The notes: generated from the sequence alone by a model not told the origin. 64,000 bases of DNA from Mesonia mobilis DSM 19841 (GCF_000423405.1 NZ_AUHX01000008.1:62001-126000), one strand, 5' to 3'; positions 9,224-18,536 are shown, counted from the stretch's first letter. Translations and numbers: made by a program.

Positions 9224-9244
9224 CTTCGACAGGCTCAGTGTGAC
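9224..9244 (-). repeat. Right inverted repeat of the GIY-YIG unit
   Basis: Inverted copy of 8860-8880 (18 of 21 identical), 18 bp after the GIY-YIG stop codon and 41 bp before the pbpC start. It could fold with the left copy in a transcript running through from the A2M gene. Confidence 0.7.
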
Positions 9245-9285
9245 ACATAACTAATTTTTACAATAAATTCAGAATAAAATCAAAA

Positions 9286-11634
9286 ATGCTTCACTTTCTT
9301 AAAAAACATCCTATCAAAATAGGTTTACTATTTATTGTAGGAATGGTGTGGCTTTTTTGTTTACCTAAACAGCTTTTTAACGAACCTACTTCTACGGTTC
9401 TAAAAAGTCGAGAGGGTTTGATGTTGGGAGCGCGCATTGCCGATGACGGGCAATGGCGATTTCCTGAGCAAGACAGTATTCCGTATCGGTTTGAGCAATG
9501 TATTCTGAATTTTGAAGATGAATATTTCTACTATCATCCCGGTTTTAATCCGGTAGCGATCACCAAGGCGCTTTGGGAAAACCTCACCACAGAAGATCGT
9601 CGTGGCGGAAGCACACTTACGCAACAAGTGATTCGACTATCACGTAAAAATCAAGAGCGGACTTACTGGGAAAAAGTGATTGAAATTTTTCAAGCTACGC
9701 GATTAGAACTTCGTTTCAGTAAAAAAGAAATCCTCAACCTTTACGCAACTTATGCTCCTTTCGGTGGAAATGTAGTTGGTTTAGAAACTGCATCTTGGCG
9801 CTATTTTGGTCTTTCTTCGCAAGATTTAAGTTGGGGGCAAGCCGCAGCTTTGGCAGTTTTACCTAACGCACCGTCATTAATATTCCCCGGGAAGAATGAG
9901 AAAATTTTCCAACAAAAGCGCGACCGATTATTACGAAAGCTTTTTGAAAATGAAGTGATCGACCAAACTACTTACGAATTAGCTTTAGCTGAGAAACTTC
10001 CGGGAAAACCTTTTCCGCTTCCGGAAATTACTCCGCACCTCACTGAAAAATTAAGAAATGATCATAAAGGAACACAGTTAACCTCAACGATCAACTATTC
10101 GCTTCAGCAACAAATTAATGAGATCGCTCGTAAAAATTACGAAGCTTTACGACAAAATGAAATTCATAACCTTGCGATTTTAATACTTGATGTGAATACG
10201 CGAGAAGTTTTAGCGTATGTGGGAAATTCGCCTACCAGTGCTGAACACGATCATTATGTAGATATTATTCAGCGGCCGCGAAGCACGGGCAGTATTTTAA
10301 AACCATTTTTATATGCTGCAATGCTTGATGAAGGAAGTTTGCTTCCGCATACGCTCGTTGCCGATGTTCCTACTTCGGTGAACGGTTATAGTCCGCAAAA
10401 TTTTGATAAAGAATTTCATGGCGCTGTTCCTGCAAGTGTCGCTTTGGCAAAATCGCTAAACGTGCCGGCGGTTCGTATGCTTCAGGATTATGGTTTGCAA
10501 AAATTTTATCATCAGCTCGAAAAACTTCAGCAAAAAAATATTAACAAGTCTGCAGGTTATTATGGGCTTTCACTAATTCTAGGCGGCGCAGAAAGTTCTC
10601 TTTGGGGTATCACAAATGCTTATGCCGGAATGGCTTCAACTTTAAATCATTTTAATTCTTCTTCTAGTGAATATAAACCGAAAGAATTTTTAGAACCGAT
10701 TTATAAGTTGAATAAAAAAGCTGACTTCGGAACAAATCAATTTCAGCCGGAAGTATTTCATGCCGGAGCTATTTATCATACGTTGAAAACTCTGGAAGAA
10801 GTCAATCGCCCAAGCGGAGAAGAAAACTGGAATTTCTTTTCACACTCACAAGCCATTTCTTGGAAAACCGGTACGAGCTACGGTTTTAAAGATGCTTGGG
10901 CGGTAGGAGTTAATGCTCGTTATGCGGTTGGGGTTTGGGTCGGGAATGCCGATGGCGAAGGCCGACCGGGATTAACAGGTTTACAAGCTGCTGCTCCTAT
11001 TTTATTTGAAAGTTTTGATAAATTACCTAAAGCTGATGTATTTCAAATTCCTTATGATGAATTGGTTGAAGCTGAAATTTGCTCGAAAAGCGGTCATTTA
11101 GCCGGAATTTATTGTCAAGAAACAGCACAAGAATTAATTCCGAAATATGGAACTCGAACCACTTCTTGTCCTTATCATCAGCAAGTATTTTTAGATGAAT
11201 CAGAGCAATTTCAGGTGAATTCTTCTTGTTACGAATTGGCAGAAATGAAGGTGAACAACTGGTTTTCGCTTCCGCCGGTGATGGAATATTATTATGCTCC
11301 CAAACATCCGGAATATAAGAGTCTCCCTCCATTTAAGTCGGGCTGTCTCAAAGAAGGAGAAAAATTGATGCAGTTTATCTTTCCGAAGAAAAATGAAGCG
11401 ATCTTGCTTCCAAAGAATTTTAAAGAACAAACCAATCCGGTGGTTTTTAAATTAGCACATCGCAATCCCGATACGAAAGTTTATTGGTACATCGATAAGC
11501 AGTTTATTGAGGTGACTGAAACTTTTCACGAGCTTACTTACGAACCAGAACCTGGCGAACACCTACTTACGGTTACCGATCAAGAAGGAAATTCGATCTC
11601 CAGAAAAATTAAAATCGAAAAAGATTTAAAATAG
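9286..11634 (+). CDS. pbpC: Penicillin-binding protein 1C (bifunctional PBP)
   Basis: Class A PBP with one N-terminal membrane anchor (about 10-27), a glycosyltransferase-51 domain, a transpeptidase domain and the C-terminal PBP1C-specific region. GT51 motifs: Glu77 in FEDEYFYYHPG and RRGGSTLTQQ (105-114). Transpeptidase motifs: Ser336-Ile-Leu-Lys339, Ser390-Leu-Asn392 and Lys527-Thr-Gly529. Cys-containing loops and a beta-rich C-terminal domain complete the 782 residues. It polymerises and cross-links peptidoglycan in the periplasm. The family is habitually paired with thioester A2M, and that gene is just upstream, so a joint role in envelope defence or repair is likely. Confidence 0.97.
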   Translation: MLHFLKKHPIKIGLLFIVGMVWLFCLPKQLFNEPTSTVLKSREGLMLGARIADDGQWRFPEQDSIPYRFEQCILNFEDEYFYYHPGFNPVAITKALWENLTTEDRRGGSTLTQQVIRLSRKNQERTYWEKVIEIFQATRLELRFSKKEILNLYATYAPFGGNVVGLETASWRYFGLSSQDLSWGQAAALAVLPNAPSLIFPGKNEKIFQQKRDRLLRKLFENEVIDQTTYELALAEKLPGKPFPLPEITPHLTEKLRNDHKGTQLTSTINYSLQQQINEIARKNYEALRQNEIHNLAILILDVNTREVLAYVGNSPTSAEHDHYVDIIQRPRSTGSILKPFLYAAMLDEGSLLPHTLVADVPTSVNGYSPQNFDKEFHGAVPASVALAKSLNVPAVRMLQDYGLQKFYHQLEKLQQKNINKSAGYYGLSLILGGAESSLWGITNAYAGMASTLNHFNSSSSEYKPKEFLEPIYKLNKKADFGTNQFQPEVFHAGAIYHTLKTLEEVNRPSGEENWNFFSHSQAISWKTGTSYGFKDAWAVGVNARYAVGVWVGNADGEGRPGLTGLQAAAPILFESFDKLPKADVFQIPYDELVEAEICSKSGHLAGIYCQETAQELIPKYGTRTTSCPYHQQVFLDESEQFQVNSSCYELAEMKVNNWFSLPPVMEYYYAPKHPEYKSLPPFKSGCLKEGEKLMQFIFPKKNEAILLPKNFKEQTNPVVFKLAHRNPDTKVYWYIDKQFIEVTETFHELTYEPEPGEHLLTVTDQEGNSISRKIKIEKDLK

Positions 11635-11709
11635 ATTAAACCTTTTTATTGCTTCATAGTCAAACGATAGTCCGTAACCAATAATTTTTTAACATATTTT
11701 TAAGTTCTC

Positions 11710-11744
11710 TTAGTTCGGTTAGTTCCGAACCAATCATATATTTG
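11710..11744 (+). promoter_or_regulatory. Promoter and candidate GbsR operator of the RND efflux operon
   Basis: A -7 box TATATTTG (11737-11744) lies 19 bp before the regulator start codon. Over the expected -33 region is an inverted repeat GTTCGG-TTAGTT-CCGAAC (11713-11718 with 11725-11730). It is overlaid on a direct repeat of TTAGTTC (11710 and 11719). A dimeric HTH protein bound here would block polymerase. Autoregulation by the first gene of the operon is inferred from position. Confidence 0.55.
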
Positions 11745-11763
11745 CAAACTAAAATAAACGAAT

Positions 11764-12243
11764 ATGGTTTGTTCTGAATATAAAAAAAAGCTTATTGAAG
11801 AGATTGGATTGCATTTTGAGCAGACGCATCAAATTTCTCCATTAGCGGCAAGAATTTATGCGATCATGATTTTATCTCCGTACGATGGGCATACTTTCGA
11901 TGAGATTTTAGAGATCACTCAAGCCAGTAAAAGTTCTGTTTCTACGCAACTTAACCTTTTAGTTCAGCTTAAAAAAGTAGAGTATTTTACGAAGCCCGGC
12001 GATCGCAAAAGATACTTTAGAGCTAGTAAAAAATACTTGGTAAATACGCTAGAAGAACACGTACAAACGATTAATCAAGAAATTAAAATGGTGAATAAAA
12101 TTGCTGAATTTAATGCTGAATTCAACAAACATAAGTATGAAGAGCACGGTCAGTTTTCCATTTTATTTAAAGAATACCTCATCAATCAAAAAAAGAATAT
12201 GATGGATACCATCGAAAAAATGTCAAAATTAACTGAGAAATAA
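11764..12243 (+). CDS. GbsR/MarR-type transcriptional regulator of the efflux operon
   Basis: 159-residue winged-helix regulator. The helix-turn-helix is at about 50-75 (DEILEITQASKSSVSTQLNL), the wing around KPGDRKRYFRAS (77-90 region), and a long C-terminal helical part provides dimerisation. The pattern fits the GbsR branch of the MarR superfamily, members of which commonly head RND efflux operons in Flavobacteriia. The adaptor gene begins 21 bp after its stop. An inverted repeat over its promoter makes it a likely local repressor released by a small ligand; the ligand is unknown. Confidence 0.85.
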   Translation: MVCSEYKKKLIEEIGLHFEQTHQISPLAARIYAIMILSPYDGHTFDEILEITQASKSSVSTQLNLLVQLKKVEYFTKPGDRKRYFRASKKYLVNTLEEHVQTINQEIKMVNKIAEFNAEFNKHKYEEHGQFSILFKEYLINQKKNMMDTIEKMSKLTEK

Positions 12244-12264
12244 ATTAACCTACATAGAAATAAA

Positions 12265-13398
12265 ATGAATAGATTTTTTAAACATATTGGAGTTATTGCA
12301 GGCGTATTTTTACTGATTTCCTGCGGAGATGACAAAGCGGCTCAACAGCAAGGTCAAGCACAAGCACAACAGGCAATGCCTTTTCCTGTAATTAATATTC
12401 CTACAAAAACTATTACCGGTTATAATTCTTACCCAACACGTATTGAAGGGATTGTAAATAGTGATGTACGTGCAAAAGTACAAGGATATATAGATCGCGT
12501 ATTGGTTGATGAAGGGCAAAAAGTGAGTAAAGGGCAACCTTTGTTTAAGCTAGAAACTCAATCGTTAACACAAGATGCAGCAGCGGCAAAAGCCAATGTT
12601 AACGCAGCACAGGTAGAAGTTGATAAACTAAAACCGCTAGTAGAAAAAGATATTATTAGCGAAGTACAATTAGAAACTGCAAAAGCACAATTGCAACAAG
12701 CAAAAAGCAGTTACCAAAGTATTAACGCAAATATTGGTTATGCCACGGTAAAGAGCCCGGTAGATGGTTATGTAGGCGCGATCGATCTACGTGAAGGAGC
12801 CTTAGTTGGTCCTACCGATCAAACAGGACTTACTACCGTTTCTAACATCGAAAAAGTTTACGCTTATTTCTCGATGAACGAAGCCGATTACTTAAGCTTT
12901 CTACAGAATACAGAAGGCGAAACTTTACAAGATAAAGTAGATAACTTCCCAGAAATTTCACTTGTTCTAGCAAACGGATCTACTTACGAGCAGAAAGGAA
13001 AAATACAAACCGTAACCGGACAAATAGATAGAAATACAGGAACGGTAAGTTTTAGAGCTGTATTTGATAACCCAAAACAGTTAATTACTAACGGTAACAG
13101 CGGTAAAGTAAAAATACCGGTGACCTACGAAAATATGCCGGTAGTTCCTCAAAATTCAACTTTCGAACAACAAGGGAATATCTTGGCTTACAAAGTAAAT
13201 AATGAAAACAAGGTTTCTACTGTAAAAATTGGCACCAAAGCAACAGTAGGCAATTTATACATTGTCGAATCTGGTTTAAAAGAAGGAGATGTGATTGTAG
13301 CAAAAGGAGCAGGTAAATTAAGACCTGGGGCAGAAATTAAGCCGCAAGAAGTTCCTTTTGACAGTATTGCAAAACCAGTAGATCAATTGTTTCAATAA
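12265..13398 (+). CDS. RND efflux periplasmic adaptor (AcrA/MexA family), lipoprotein
   Basis: Membrane-fusion subunit that bridges the inner-membrane pump and the outer-membrane channel. N-terminal lipoprotein signal with the lipid Cys at residue 20 (LLISCGDD) followed by a Gln/Ala linker. Then come a lipoyl half-motif near RAKVQGYIDRVLVDEGQKV, a coiled-coil hairpin (about 100-155), the second lipoyl half (VKSPVDGYVGAID) and beta-barrel/membrane-proximal domains. Length 377 is typical. It is second in the operon, 21 bp after the regulator and 16 bp before the pump gene, so co-transcription is nearly certain. Confidence 0.95.
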   Translation: MNRFFKHIGVIAGVFLLISCGDDKAAQQQGQAQAQQAMPFPVINIPTKTITGYNSYPTRIEGIVNSDVRAKVQGYIDRVLVDEGQKVSKGQPLFKLETQSLTQDAAAAKANVNAAQVEVDKLKPLVEKDIISEVQLETAKAQLQQAKSSYQSINANIGYATVKSPVDGYVGAIDLREGALVGPTDQTGLTTVSNIEKVYAYFSMNEADYLSFLQNTEGETLQDKVDNFPEISLVLANGSTYEQKGKIQTVTGQIDRNTGTVSFRAVFDNPKQLITNGNSGKVKIPVTYENMPVVPQNSTFEQQGNILAYKVNNENKVSTVKIGTKATVGNLYIVESGLKEGDVIVAKGAGKLRPGAEIKPQEVPFDSIAKPVDQLFQ

Positions 13399-13414
13399 TA
13401 TTTAGAAAAGAGTT

Positions 13415-16400
13415 ATGTTAAAAACATTTATAGAAAGACCGGTTCTTTCTACAGTGATCTCTATAATCATTGTAATTCTGGGAGTCTTAGGTCTTACCAC
13501 TTTACCAATCGAGCAATACCCAGATATTGCTCCACCAACGGTTCAGGTAACCGCTAACTATACCGGAGCAAGTGCAGAAACGGTTTTAGAAAGTGTAATT
13601 ATCCCGATTGAAGAACAAATTAACGGTGTTGAAGGAATGACTTACATTACTTCAACCGCTACAAATAACGGTACGGCAGAAATTACGGTTTATTTTGAAC
13701 AAGATACCGATCCCGATATCGATGCGGTAAACGTACAAAACCGAGTAGCTTTAGCCAACCCACTTTTACCACAAGAGGTAACACAAGCCGGGGTAACTAC
13801 ACAAAAAAGGCAAACCAGTTCATTAATGTTCTTGTCTTTTTACAGCACAAACCCAGATTATGATGCGACCTTCTTAAATAACTACTTAAATATTAATGTA
13901 GTTCCAGAATTTAAAAGGGTTTCTGGGGTTGGTGATGTGAATGTATTTTCACGTCAAGATTACGCGATGCGTGTTTGGTTAAAACCAGACAAACTTGCTG
14001 CTTACGATTTAGTACCTTCTGATGTAACTGCAGCTTTAAATGAGCAAAGTTTAGAAGCAGCCGCCGGTACTTTAGGTCAAAATAACGGTGAAACTTTTTC
14101 TTACACCATCAAGTATAGCGGTCGTTATAAAGAAGAAAGTCAATATGAAGATATTATCGTTAAATCTTTAGGAAACGGTGAATTTTTAAGGCTGAAAGAT
14201 GTAGCTGAAATTCAGTTAGATGCACAAAACTATAGCGTAAACTCACAAACCAAAGGAAATCCTAGTGTGAGTATGGCAATTTACCAAACCAAAGGATCTA
14301 ACGCTCAAGAAATTATTGAAAACATTAAAGCCAGAATGGAAGTATTGAAAAAAGACTTCCCAGAAGGTATCGATGTTTTTATTCCATTCGACACGAACGA
14401 ATTCTTAAATGCTTCGATCGACAAAGTAGTTCACACCTTAATTGAAGCTTTTATCTTAGTTTTTATCGTAGTATTTATTTTCCTTCAAGATTTTAGATCT
14501 ACGTTAATTCCTGCGATTGCAGTTCCCGTTTCGATCGTCGGTACATTCTTTTTCTTAAGTCTGTTTGGCTATTCGATTAACTTATTAACGCTGTTTGCCC
14601 TCGTGCTCGCCATTGGTATTGTAGTAGATGACGCGATTGTTGTGGTTGAAGCGGTTCACGCCAAAATAGATGAAGGTGCTAACGATGCTAAAAAAGCAAC
14701 CGTCGATGCAATGCACGAAATATCTGGGGCAATTATATCGATTACCTTAGTAATGGCAGCAGTATTTATTCCGGTGACTTTTATACAAGGTCCTACGGGA
14801 GTATTTTATGAGCAATTCGGGATCACCTTAATTGTATCTATCTTTATTTCTGCAGTAAACGCATTAACCTTAAGCCCTGCTCTTTGTGCGTTGTTCTTAA
14901 AACCTCATCACGACGAAGAAGGAAAAAAGAAAAACTTTTTACAACGTTTTTATGCAGCATTTAACCGAGGCTTTAATGCAACGATTAATCGCTATGGTAA
15001 ATCACTTGGCTTTTTATACAAAAACAAATGGATCACCGCTGTTATCTTAATTTTAGCGGTAGTAGGTATCTGGTGGTCTGCATCAACTACACCAACAGGA
15101 TTTGTACCTAACGAAGACCGTGGTATTGTATTTGCCAATGTAGAATTACCAGCAGGTTCTTCTTTAGATAAAACCAATCAAATTACAGGTGAACTTTATA
15201 ATAAAATTAAAGATTTACCGGGTGTTGATGGTTTAAACATGGTAGATGGTTTTAGTTTATTAAACGGGCAAGGTAGTAACTACGCACTTGGTTTCATTAA
15301 ACTGAAAGATTGGTCTGAACGTGAAGAAGATTCTCTTTCTGCAGAAGCGATTACCGGAAAATTATTTGGTATTGCAGCAACCATCCCAGATGCGAATATT
15401 ATTTTCTTCTCGCCACCGAGTATTCCTGGGTTTAGTGCTTCTTCTGGAGTTGAAGTAAACCTTTTAGACCGTTCTGGAGGTAGTTTTAAAGATCTTGACC
15501 AAGCTAACCAAGAGTTTATTCAGAATTTAACGAAACATCCTGAAGTTCAATACGCGCAATCTTCATTCAACACAAGTTATCCACAATATCAAATGGATAT
15601 TGATGTGCCATTAGCTAAACAAAATGGAGTTACGGTAAGTGATATTTTTGCGACACTTCAAGGTTATATTGGTGGTATTTACGCAGCAGACTTCTCTAGA
15701 TTTGGTAAGCAATACCGTGTATATATTCAATCTTATCCTGAAGATCGTGCAGATAAAGATGACCTTAACCAAATGTTTGTGAGAACAGAATCTGGTGCGA
15801 TGTCTCCGCTTAGTGAATATGTAACTTTAGATCGTGTTTATGGTCCGCAATCAGTAACAAGATTCAACCTATTTAATTCAACTAAATTAAACGTAGCGAT
15901 GAATCCTGGTTTTAGTTCTGGTGACGGGATTAGAATTGTAAATGAAGAAGCTGAAAAATTAGCCGGTAATTATGGTACGGCTTATTCTGGTCTAACACGT
16001 GAAGAAATTAGTGCCGGTAACCAAACCACTACCATCTTTATTTTATCGATCGTTTTTGTGTACTTCTTATTGGCAGCGCAATACGAAAGTTACTTATTAC
16101 CGCTTTCGGTGCTCTTATCACTTCCGTTAGGAGTATTTGGAGCTTATTTTACTACAAAAATGGCCGGATTACAGAATAACATCTATTTTCAAATTGCATT
16201 AATTATGTTAATCGGGCTCTTGGCTAAAAACGCAATTTTAATTGTAGAGTTTGCGATACAGCGAAGAAAAAATGGAGAAAGTATTGTAGATGCCGCCATC
16301 GATGGAGCAAAAGCGAGACTTCGACCAATTTTAATGACCTCTTTTGCCTTTATCTTAGGATTAATGCCATTGGTATTAGCAAGTGGTGTTGGTGCCGCAG

Positions 16401-16555
16401 GTAACCGTTCTATTGGTACAGGAGCAGCAGGAGGATTGTTAATTGGTACTATTTTAGGAGTTTTTGTAATTCCAATTCTCTTTATCCTTTTCCAATGGTT
16501 GCAAGAGAAAGTAGGTAAAAAACCAAAGGCTGTTAACACTAATAACCAAGAATAA
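13415..16555 (+). CDS. RND multidrug efflux pump, inner-membrane subunit (AcrB/HAE1 family)
   Basis: Proton-driven exporter of 1046 residues with the two-fold repeated architecture: helix 1 at the N-terminus (ERPVLSTVISIIIVILGVLG), porter domain, helices 2-6 (about 335-490), second porter domain, helices 8-12 (about 870-1035). The proton-relay pair is Asp405-Asp406 in GIVVDDAIVVVE, matching Asp407/408 of AcrB. The length and the HAE1-type motifs indicate drug/hydrophobe export rather than metal export. It lies between the adaptor and channel genes, with an 8-bp gap (4 codon-lengths or less) to the latter. Confidence 0.97.
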   Translation: MLKTFIERPVLSTVISIIIVILGVLGLTTLPIEQYPDIAPPTVQVTANYTGASAETVLESVIIPIEEQINGVEGMTYITSTATNNGTAEITVYFEQDTDPDIDAVNVQNRVALANPLLPQEVTQAGVTTQKRQTSSLMFLSFYSTNPDYDATFLNNYLNINVVPEFKRVSGVGDVNVFSRQDYAMRVWLKPDKLAAYDLVPSDVTAALNEQSLEAAAGTLGQNNGETFSYTIKYSGRYKEESQYEDIIVKSLGNGEFLRLKDVAEIQLDAQNYSVNSQTKGNPSVSMAIYQTKGSNAQEIIENIKARMEVLKKDFPEGIDVFIPFDTNEFLNASIDKVVHTLIEAFILVFIVVFIFLQDFRSTLIPAIAVPVSIVGTFFFLSLFGYSINLLTLFALVLAIGIVVDDAIVVVEAVHAKIDEGANDAKKATVDAMHEISGAIISITLVMAAVFIPVTFIQGPTGVFYEQFGITLIVSIFISAVNALTLSPALCALFLKPHHDEEGKKKNFLQRFYAAFNRGFNATINRYGKSLGFLYKNKWITAVILILAVVGIWWSASTTPTGFVPNEDRGIVFANVELPAGSSLDKTNQITGELYNKIKDLPGVDGLNMVDGFSLLNGQGSNYALGFIKLKDWSEREEDSLSAEAITGKLFGIAATIPDANIIFFSPPSIPGFSASSGVEVNLLDRSGGSFKDLDQANQEFIQNLTKHPEVQYAQSSFNTSYPQYQMDIDVPLAKQNGVTVSDIFATLQGYIGGIYAADFSRFGKQYRVYIQSYPEDRADKDDLNQMFVRTESGAMSPLSEYVTLDRVYGPQSVTRFNLFNSTKLNVAMNPGFSSGDGIRIVNEEAEKLAGNYGTAYSGLTREEISAGNQTTTIFILSIVFVYFLLAAQYESYLLPLSVLLSLPLGVFGAYFTTKMAGLQNNIYFQIALIMLIGLLAKNAILIVEFAIQRRKNGESIVDAAIDGAKARLRPILMTSFAFILGLMPLVLASGVGAAGNRSIGTGAAGGLLIGTILGVFVIPILFILFQWLQEKVGKKPKAVNTNNQE

Positions 16556-16562
16556 AATTGCT

Positions 16563-17960
16563 ATGAAATTTTTAATAAAATATAAATTTATCGGGCTATC
16601 GTTAGTCGTCTTAAGCTTACAATCTTGTTTTGTAGCTAAAGATTATGAACAGCCGGATATTATTGAAGAAGAAAACTTTAGAACCGATAACATTCCGCAA
16701 GACAGCCTAACAATGGCAAATGTTTCTTGGCGAGATATGTTTACCGATCCTATTTTGCAAAATCATATTGAAGAAGGCCTTCAAAACAATATTGATATTC
16801 GAGTAGCGCTTCAGCAAATACTATATGCTGAAGCTTACTTGAAGCAAGGAAAAGCCGGTTATTTTCCTTCAATTACAGGAAATGCGTCGGTAACTCACCA
16901 AGAGCTTTCATCAAATAGCCAGTTTGGAGGTTTCTTCTCTTCGTTAGATCAATATGAAATTAGTGCAGATCTTTCTTGGGAAGCTGATATTTGGGGGAAA
17001 ATTAGAAGTCAAAAAAGAGCTTACGAAGCTTCTTATTTACAAAGCGTGGCCGCACACCAAGCGGTAAAAACTACGCTTATTTCTAACATTGCTTCTACGT
17101 ATTATCAATTGCTTTCGTTAGACGAGCAACGTAAAGTCACCGAGAGAACAATTGAAAACCGAGAAAAAAGTTTAGAAACCAACAAAGCTTTAAAAGAAGC
17201 CGGAAACATTACTGAAGTTGGTGTAAAACAAACCGAAGCGCAGCTTTATACTGCCCAAGCTTTATTGGTAGATATTAATAATCAAATTCGATTATTAGAA
17301 AACACGATGTCTATTTTATTAGGTAAAGAACCACAAGACATTAACCGAAGTGTTTTAGCCGATCAAACAATTGAAACCGAATTAAAAACCGGAGTTCCTG
17401 CACAATTATTGAGAAACAGACCCGATGTAATTCAGGCAGAATATGGCTTGGTAAATGCTTTTGAAATGACCAATGTTGCCCGAGCTAATTTCTATCCTTC
17501 ATTAACATTAACAGCAACAGGAGGTTTTCAATCTTTAGATTTGGGAGAGCTTATAGATACCAATTCATTATTTGCCACGATTGTAGGAGGTATTACGCAA
17601 CCCATTTTTCAGCGTAGACAAATAAAAACGCAATACGAAGCTTCACAAGCGCAACAAGAACAAGCTAGACTTCAGTTTAGACAAGCTTTCTTAACGGCTA
17701 CAAAAGAAGTGGCCGATGCTTTATATAATTATGAAGCGGCAAGCGATAAAATTGAAATAAAAGAAAAAGAATATAGTGCTTATGAAACCGCAACTAATTA
17801 TTCGCAAGAATTGTTAGATAATGGTTTAGCCAATTATTTAGAAGTTTTAACGGCAAGAGAAAATGCGTTAAACTCTAGATTAGACTTGATCAACGCTAAG
17901 TATTCACAATTAAATTCGATGGTGAATTTATATGAAGCTTTAGGCGGCGGATGGCAATAA
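16563..17960 (+). CDS. RND efflux outer-membrane channel (OprM/NodT family), lipoprotein
   Basis: TolC-like trimeric channel completing the tripartite pump. The signal peptide ends in LQSC with lipid Cys22. Two internally related halves of long helices follow, with the usual family landmarks: LSWEADIWGKIRSQKRA in the first half and LLRNRPDVIQAEYGLVNA at the start of the second. Length 465 is normal. It is the last gene of the operon; a strong hairpin terminator begins about 30 bp downstream. Confidence 0.95.
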   Translation: MKFLIKYKFIGLSLVVLSLQSCFVAKDYEQPDIIEEENFRTDNIPQDSLTMANVSWRDMFTDPILQNHIEEGLQNNIDIRVALQQILYAEAYLKQGKAGYFPSITGNASVTHQELSSNSQFGGFFSSLDQYEISADLSWEADIWGKIRSQKRAYEASYLQSVAAHQAVKTTLISNIASTYYQLLSLDEQRKVTERTIENREKSLETNKALKEAGNITEVGVKQTEAQLYTAQALLVDINNQIRLLENTMSILLGKEPQDINRSVLADQTIETELKTGVPAQLLRNRPDVIQAEYGLVNAFEMTNVARANFYPSLTLTATGGFQSLDLGELIDTNSLFATIVGGITQPIFQRRQIKTQYEASQAQQEQARLQFRQAFLTATKEVADALYNYEAASDKIEIKEKEYSAYETATNYSQELLDNGLANYLEVLTARENALNSRLDLINAKYSQLNSMVNLYEALGGGWQ

Positions 17961-17992
17961 GCATTTATAGTTTGTAATTTTTGGTTAGTAGT

Positions 17993-18036
17993 AATCGCCT
18001 TGTAAAACCTTTGTTTTGCAGGGCGATTTTTTTATT
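17993..18036. terminator. Terminator between the efflux operon and the YciI-like gene
   Basis: AATCGCCTTGTAAAAC pairs with GTTTTGCAGGGCGATT around a CTTT loop (two internal mismatches or G-U pairs) and is followed by a T-run on the plus strand. It overlaps the 3' end of the convergent minus-strand gene, so it may serve both directions, though the T-run favours the plus-strand operon. Confidence 0.85.
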
Positions 18037-18535
18037 TCAGCTTTCCTCCTTTCGAAGTCCACCACGGGTGAACTTCTACTGCTAATCTTCCGGCTTCTAC
18101 CATAGGGTCTAAATTGGCCAAGCTATCGGCCATTTTTAGTGTTGGCGTATTGTAAACTACGATTCCTCTAATCTCACCGTCATCACCAAACGGACCTGTT
18201 AAACTGGTGTAACCTTCCTGCACCATCCGTTCTAAGTGTGCTAAATGCTTTCTTTGCAAATTTGCTGCCTCGGTAGAATCTTGACTTCTGTTCTTTCCCG
18301 ATTTTAGAAAAACCATAAAATACTTTTGCATTAAATAAGTGGTATCACCTTCTCTGTAATGAAAGGTCTCATAACCTTGCTCTTGCAATTGTTTTGATCG
18401 CTCTTCTACACCCAATTTTATATTGGCTTGTTGTAAGCTATCTTGTTCTTTAACTTCTTCTGAAGTTTTAGTTTCTTTATTTTCACAACTATTTAAAAAA
18501 GCCAAAACGCATGTGGCTAAAATTAGTTTCTTCAT
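18032..18535 (-). CDS. YciI-like domain lipoprotein
   Basis: 167 residues: a lipoprotein signal (FLNSC, lipid Cys17), a charged linker, then a YCII-related domain starting at about residue 72 (KYFMVFLKSG). It has the typical LQRKHLAHLERM helix and ends in VEVHPWW. YciI domains have a ferredoxin-like fold with a His-containing pocket; no firm reaction is known for this exported type. The stop codon lies 1 base before the CYTH gene's start in the transcript order (CYTH first), so the two are co-transcribed. Function remains open. Confidence 0.8.
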   Translation of the reverse strand: MKKLILATCVLAFLNSCENKETKTSEEVKEQDSLQQANIKLGVEERSKQLQEQGYETFHYREGDTTYLMQKYFMVFLKSGKNRSQDSTEAANLQRKHLAHLERMVQEGYTSLTGPFGDDGEIRGIVVYNTPTLKMADSLANLDPMVEAGRLAVEVHPWWTSKGGKLK

Positions 18536-18536
18536 C

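Larger units (their letters stand above)
8860..9244. mobile_element. Candidate mobile unit: GIY-YIG gene bounded by inverted repeats
   Basis: The 21-bp end at 8860-8880 and the reverse complement of 9224-9244 agree at 18 of 21 positions (shared core CTGAGC then TGTCGAAG). The only gene inside is the GIY-YIG nuclease. The unit sits between the A2M and pbpC genes, which are normally direct neighbours. A related stretch without a nuclease gene is at 2000-2020. No obvious target-site duplication borders the repeats. The arrangement resembles REP elements with their own processing enzyme (as in RAYT/REP systems), but with a GIY-YIG nuclease; mobility itself is inference. Confidence 0.5.

Noticed and set aside
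9245-9285. Target-site duplication flanking the GIY-YIG unit
   Set aside because: Compared the bases outside both repeats (ending at 8859 and starting at 9245); no direct repeat of 4 or more bases that would be convincing.
16189-16539. 116-codon minus-strand frame
   Set aside because: Antisense shadow of the pump's last membrane helices; Ile/Pro/Ala-rich with no start context.
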